Source: Salimicrobium flavidum
GTDB lineage: Bacteria; Bacillota; Bacilli; Bacillales; Halobacillaceae
Assembly (NCBI RefSeq): GCF_900156645.1
Contig: NZ_FTOC01000003.1
Coordinates: 1-64,000, forward strand
Reading direction: 5' to 3'
DNA length: 64,000 nt
Position numbers and translations under genes: made by a program. The notes under the pieces were generated by a model that saw only the letters and a program-made list of their open reading frames with translations, was not told the origin of the DNA and searched no databases. Positions 60,254 to 64,000 of this stretch are shown here, one piece after another (the stretch's first letter is position 1; each line of letters starts with the position of its first letter).

Positions 60254-62611
60254 TCAAAAGAGTTCCGTAACCTCTTCCGGTTTCATCGGCTTGGCCAGGT
60301 AGTACCCCTGAAATTTGAAACATCCGTTTCTCTTGAGAAATTCGAGCTGAGCTTTCGTTTTCACTCCTTCGGCGATTACTTCAAGGTTAAGGTTGTGCGC
60401 GAGGGAAATGATCGTTCGGATAATATCATTGTCTTCTTTATTGCTATCAATGTCCCGCACGAAAGATTGATCGATTTTCAGCTGATCGATAGGGAAGCGT
60501 TTCAAATAGCTGAGGGAGCTGTAACCTGTGCCGAAATCATCTATGGATATTTTGACACCGAGCTTATTGAGTTCTGTTAAAATTACAGACGCCTGTTCTG
60601 CATGAATGGCCATCGATTCCGTAATTTCAAGTTCGAGAAATTCTGGGGGGAGCCCCGTTTCATAAAGAATCTCAGCAATCATCTCTACGAGTTCCTTGTG
60701 GTAGAACTGACGCATGGACAAATTGACGGAGACGCTCATCGCCGGATAACCTGCATCCAGCCATGCTTTATTCCGCCGGCATGCCTCCCTGATCACCCAT
60801 TCTCCTATAGGAACAATAAGGCCGGTTTCTTCGGCTATCGGGATGAATTCCCCTGGTGATACGATTCCTAATTCCTTATTATCCCATCGTATCAACACCT
60901 CTACCCCGGATATGTTTTCTTCATTCGTTTCGAATTGTGGCTGGTAAGACAGGAAGAACTCCCCGTTCTTAAGTGCTTTGTAGAGGAGAGATTCTATTTT
61001 AAGATTGGTTTTTTCTTTTTGGATATGTGTATTGTATACCTGATAGGTGTTCTTTCCGAGATTCTTAGCGTGATACATGGCATTATCAGCGCGTCGGATG
61101 AGGGAGTCGGCCTCTGTTCCATGCTCTGGATACATACTGACACCGATACTTACGGTTACTACTGCATCGAACCCGCTCAAATCGAAGCTTTTCTCCATCT
61201 CTTCAATTACATCCTCAGCAATTCCCTTCGTCTCCTCCTTCGTCACCTGGCGGGTAAGGATGAGGAATTCATCACCCCCATAACGGAAAAGAGTGGCGCG
61301 TTCTTCAAGTTTATGTTTGAGACGCGTGGCCACCTGCTTCAGCAATTCGTCGCCCATGTGATGTCCAAGATAGTCATTGATGAACTTGAATCGATCCAGA
61401 TCAAGGAAGAAGAGAGAAAACTGAGTGTCGCTGTTCTTTGTTTCTGAAAGTGTTTTTTCCATTTCTTCATGGAAATGGCGCTGGTTCGGTAGTCCGGTCA
61501 GTGTATCGTGATAAGCGAAATGATTCATGGTTTCCTCGAGTTTTTTCTGAGCCGTGATGTTTTTGGCGATACAGTGGATTCCGGTGATGTCTCCGTCTAC
61601 ATAGATGGGGAGGAGGGAGATATACAGATCCAATTGTTCGCCCTCTACATTGAAGATGCTTGTTTCGTATTCGTTAGGAGTACCCTCAAGAGAAACAGCG
61701 AACTGTCTCATCGTCTTCTCCCTCATATTAGGAATAATAAGAGGGAGAAAAGACCTCCCGATCAACTCCTCTCCTGACACTCCCGTCACTCTTATCGTGC
61801 TGTTGTTGACATGCGTGAATCGCCCTTCGAGATCAAAGGTCATCACTGCATCGATATTATTTTCGAAAAGAGACCGGTAGCGCTGTTCACTTTCACTGAG
61901 ACGCTGTTCAGTCTGTGCTTTTAAAGTTATATCCCGGGCGATACCGATGACTCCGGTGATGACATTTTCGATGATGACAGGTACTGCGGTGACATCCATG
62001 ATGTGATGTCCCCCGTCTTTGGAGATGATGATCGTGTCGAAACGAACCGTCTGCCCTGCGGTGACTGCCCGGAAATGATCCAGGGTTTTTTTACCCGCTT
62101 CCTCAGGCAGGAAATGCAGATAAGGAGTACCTTTGATCTCTTCAGCGGGGTAGCCGAAGAGTTCTTCTCCGGCATGATTGATATTCGTATACCTGCCGTT
62201 CATATCCAGGGAGAAGATGGTGTCCGGGTTATAAAGAAACAAAGATTTGAACTGTTGATCCTTATATTTAAGACGATATTTCATTTCTCTATTTTTGGAG
62301 ATATCCGTAGCTATAGTAAGCATATATGTATGGCCATCGGAGAGGGTCAGCGGATAGCTTGTCACTTCAGCAGGTAGTTCACGACCGTCTTTCCTGAAAT
62401 GTATCTCCTCTTTCTTTTCTGTGGAATAAGGACCGAGAAATTCAGAAGGAGGGATGTTGAGGATCTCCTCTCGCTTGTAATCGAGTTTCGAAAGGACTGT
62501 TCGGTTTATTTCTACGAAGCGATCTCTAGCCGGATCACTGAGGAAAATTCCGTTATCCGCATTATGAAATATTTTCATCAAATCTTCTTTGGTCCATGCG
62601 GATGCATCCAT
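60254..62611 (-). CDS. PAS-PAS-PAS-GGDEF-EVL cyclic-di-GMP enzyme
   Basis: A soluble 785-residue protein. Three PAS domains occur (about 8-115, 120-235 and 240-360; e.g. GIFLSDPARDRFVEIN, TIFSLDMNGRYTNINHAGEELFGYPAEEI, AVMTFDLEGRFTHVNNSTIRVTGVSGEEL). The GGDEF domain has YGGDEF without an RxxD site. The phosphodiesterase domain reads GVEVLIRWDNKELG, so the signature is EVL rather than EAL, while EITESMA, DDFGTGYSS and KIDQSFV are kept, so it may still be active. No membrane segment is seen. It is monocistronic, with repeats A and B just downstream. Confidence 0.9.
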   Translation of the reverse strand: MDASAWTKEDLMKIFHNADNGIFLSDPARDRFVEINRTVLSKLDYKREEILNIPPSEFLGPYSTEKKEEIHFRKDGRELPAEVTSYPLTLSDGHTYMLTIATDISKNREMKYRLKYKDQQFKSLFLYNPDTIFSLDMNGRYTNINHAGEELFGYPAEEIKGTPYLHFLPEEAGKKTLDHFRAVTAGQTVRFDTIIISKDGGHHIMDVTAVPVIIENVITGVIGIARDITLKAQTEQRLSESEQRYRSLFENNIDAVMTFDLEGRFTHVNNSTIRVTGVSGEELIGRSFLPLIIPNMREKTMRQFAVSLEGTPNEYETSIFNVEGEQLDLYISLLPIYVDGDITGIHCIAKNITAQKKLEETMNHFAYHDTLTGLPNQRHFHEEMEKTLSETKNSDTQFSLFFLDLDRFKFINDYLGHHMGDELLKQVATRLKHKLEERATLFRYGGDEFLILTRQVTKEETKGIAEDVIEEMEKSFDLSGFDAVVTVSIGVSMYPEHGTEADSLIRRADNAMYHAKNLGKNTYQVYNTHIQKEKTNLKIESLLYKALKNGEFFLSYQPQFETNEENISGVEVLIRWDNKELGIVSPGEFIPIAEETGLIVPIGEWVIREACRRNKAWLDAGYPAMSVSVNLSMRQFYHKELVEMIAEILYETGLPPEFLELEITESMAIHAEQASVILTELNKLGVKISIDDFGTGYSSLSYLKRFPIDQLKIDQSFVRDIDSNKEDNDIIRTIISLAHNLNLEVIAEGVKTKAQLEFLKRNGCFKFQGYYLAKPMKPEEVTELF

Positions 62612-62782
62612 AAGTGTACCCCCTATTTTTTTAATAACATAATTATACCAATTGTATCAGTTAATGGGTATATTTTCTACTGCTTTAAAACTTTAGGACC
62701 ATCGAGGATGTGAATTTACTGAAAATATGACATGTTCACCTGAAAAAACGGGAAAGGAAAGGGAAAAGGAGTGGCTGCTATT

Positions 62783-64000
62783 ATGATCAAAGAAGAAGTG
62801 AGACAGACAAAACGGATATTGCGTAAACAAACCATCTCGACAATTTTGGAAGAATTCGATAATCGGATCATGAATTTGACGAAAACGGACCGACGTGCGA
62901 AGTATCGTAAAATGAAGCAGGATCCCTACAGTTTTTTTCGCGGAAGTGCTTATCTGTTTTACTACGATACCGTGAATATCCCTCTGAAATACCATACTCC
63001 GCTTGAGAAACCGACGTGGATCCTCGGAGATATGCATATGGATAATTTCAGTGCTTTCAGCAACGAAGAAGGAAACATCGTCTTTGATGTCGATGATTTC
63101 GATGAAGGATTTCTCGGCTCCTATTTATATGATGTGCTACGGATGGTCGTAAGCATACGGCTGAATGCGGAGTATATGGATTTCTCCGAAAAAGAACAAA
63201 ATGAATTCGTAGCTCAGTTTTCGAAAAAATACCGGAAGCAGATGAAGAAGTTCTCCAAAGGAGACGAAGATCCGGTGGACACGTTTTTCACCGTGGATAA
63301 TACGGACAGTGCTGTGAAGAAAACACTGAAAAAGCTGGAAAAACGAAAAGCGACCCATGAATTGGAGAAACAGACGACTATCGATGATGAAGGTAACCGG
63401 CAGTTTGATCGGGACAAGGAGAAATTGAGTAATGTCTCTAACGCCGATTGGAAACGTATATCTGTGGCATGGCCGGATTATGTCGCATCTTTGAGGGAAG
63501 AGACAAGACGGGACGAGGCTCATTACGAGATCAAAGATATAGTGAAAAAGAGCGGAGCCGGCATAGGCTCGACAGGACTGAAACGATTTTATGTACTGAT
63601 TGAAGGAAAACATGAAAATGCCGATGAGGATGATGTGATTTTAGAAGTGAAGGAAGCGCGTACACCAGTGCCCGCATATTTTTTCCCTTACGACGAGGAT
63701 TTCTGGGTGATGCACGAGCACCAGGGAGAGCGTGTAGTTACCACGCAACAGGCGATGCACCATATGTCGGATCCTTATCTCGGCTATTTTAATGATGGGG
63801 AGCGTGATTATTATGTCCGTGAACGTTCGCCTTATGAGAAAGATCTGAAAGAAAAGCACTTGGAAGATAAGCGGTCGATGAAGGAAACAGTACAAGTAAT
63901 GGCAAAGGTGGCTGCCAAGATCCACGCCCGTGCCGATGCGGACATTGAACTCGGTGTGCTTGATTATCATAGTGAAAAAGCTATTATAAAAGTGCTGAAA
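62783..64000 (+). CDS. DUF2252 protein (kinase-like fold), truncated by window end
   Basis: The first 406 residues of a DUF2252 protein, open to the edge. Family motifs are clear: FFRGSAYLFYYD, GDMHMDNFSAF, VFDVDDFDEGFLGSYLYDVLRM, KSGAGIGSTGLKRFYVLIEG, LEVKEARTPV and later KIHARADAD. The GDxHxxNF and DVDDFD pair resembles the catalytic and metal loops of aminoglycoside-phosphotransferase-like kinases, but the family's reaction is unknown. ATG 62783 follows AAAGGAGTG by about 9 bases. It is divergent from the PAS-GGDEF-EVL gene. Confidence 0.88.
   Translation, partial: MIKEEVRQTKRILRKQTISTILEEFDNRIMNLTKTDRRAKYRKMKQDPYSFFRGSAYLFYYDTVNIPLKYHTPLEKPTWILGDMHMDNFSAFSNEEGNIVFDVDDFDEGFLGSYLYDVLRMVVSIRLNAEYMDFSEKEQNEFVAQFSKKYRKQMKKFSKGDEDPVDTFFTVDNTDSAVKKTLKKLEKRKATHELEKQTTIDDEGNRQFDRDKEKLSNVSNADWKRISVAWPDYVASLREETRRDEAHYEIKDIVKKSGAGIGSTGLKRFYVLIEGKHENADEDDVILEVKEARTPVPAYFFPYDEDFWVMHEHQGERVVTTQQAMHHMSDPYLGYFNDGERDYYVRERSPYEKDLKEKHLEDKRSMKETVQVMAKVAAKIHARADADIELGVLDYHSEKAIIKVLK

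Overview
The window is chromosomal DNA of a low-to-mid GC Gram-positive bacterium of the Bacillaceae, most likely a moderate halophile close to Halobacillus. This is inferred from three things. Secreted proteins are very rich in Asp and Glu. Choline is oxidised to glycine betaine under a GbsR-type repressor. Several genes resemble Bacillus families: tcyABC, a ydaJ/ydaL/ydaM-type polysaccharide set, DUF2334, DUF2252 and YkwD-type CAP proteins. Shine-Dalgarno sequences are strong, TTG and GTG starts are common, and sigma-A type promoters can be read directly.

Layout. 0.3-6.8 kb: a membrane GGDEF protein, a large secreted nuclease, a small unknown gene and an AraC regulator. 7-12.6 kb: a damaged sodium:solute symporter, an amidohydrolase, and a cystine-type ABC importer (tcyABC). 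13-26.9 kb: a complete galactoside utilisation locus. It holds a ROK repressor, an ABC sugar importer without its ATPase, GH36 alpha-galactosidase, galK, galE, galT, a mutarotase-like protein and a GH42 beta-galactosidase, with shared operators and CcpA cre sites. 27-30.7 kb: a secreted DUF2927 protein, a frameshifted J-like/TPR membrane protein and a coiled-coil membrane protein. 30.8-35.3 kb: a lipid-linked sugar operon (acyltransferase, DPM1-like GT2, GT-C-like membrane protein, split small flippase). 35.6-38 kb: a membrane-anchored beta-propeller and a second AraC paralogue. 38.6-44.7 kb: the choline to glycine betaine locus. A transporter strikingly like animal high-affinity choline transporters (CHT1/SLC5A7) is divergent from betB-betA-gbsR. 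44.8-46.7 kb: a group II intron sitting just after the gbsR terminator. 46.7-52.5 kb: an MFS transporter, then a minus-strand operon of a GAF-PAS-GGDEF-EAL protein, an acetolactate-synthase-like enzyme and a carboxymuconolactone decarboxylase-like protein. 52.8-58.7 kb: an AT-rich stretch with a FemAB-like gene, a gene remnant and a yda-type exopolysaccharide operon. 58.8-64 kb: a CAP-domain protein, a PAS-GGDEF-EAL(EVL) protein and a DUF2252 gene running off the edge.

How it fits together. Imported alpha- and beta-galactosides would be hydrolysed to galactose, which the Leloir enzymes take to UDP-glucose and glucose-1-phosphate. Imported choline would be oxidised to the osmoprotectant glycine betaine; candidate GbsR operators lie just downstream of both divergent promoters. 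Three cyclic-di-GMP enzymes share the window with an exopolysaccharide operon whose Bacillus subtilis counterpart is cyclic-di-GMP controlled.

Non-coding DNA is notable. Two arrays of a short motif (TGAGCACC / AGGTGCTCA) alternate in orientation every 24-27 bp. Two other dispersed repeat families each occur twice in opposite orientation, and one copy of each sits side by side. Three genes carry frame disruptions: the 7.1 kb symporter, the J-like protein and the intron reverse transcriptase.
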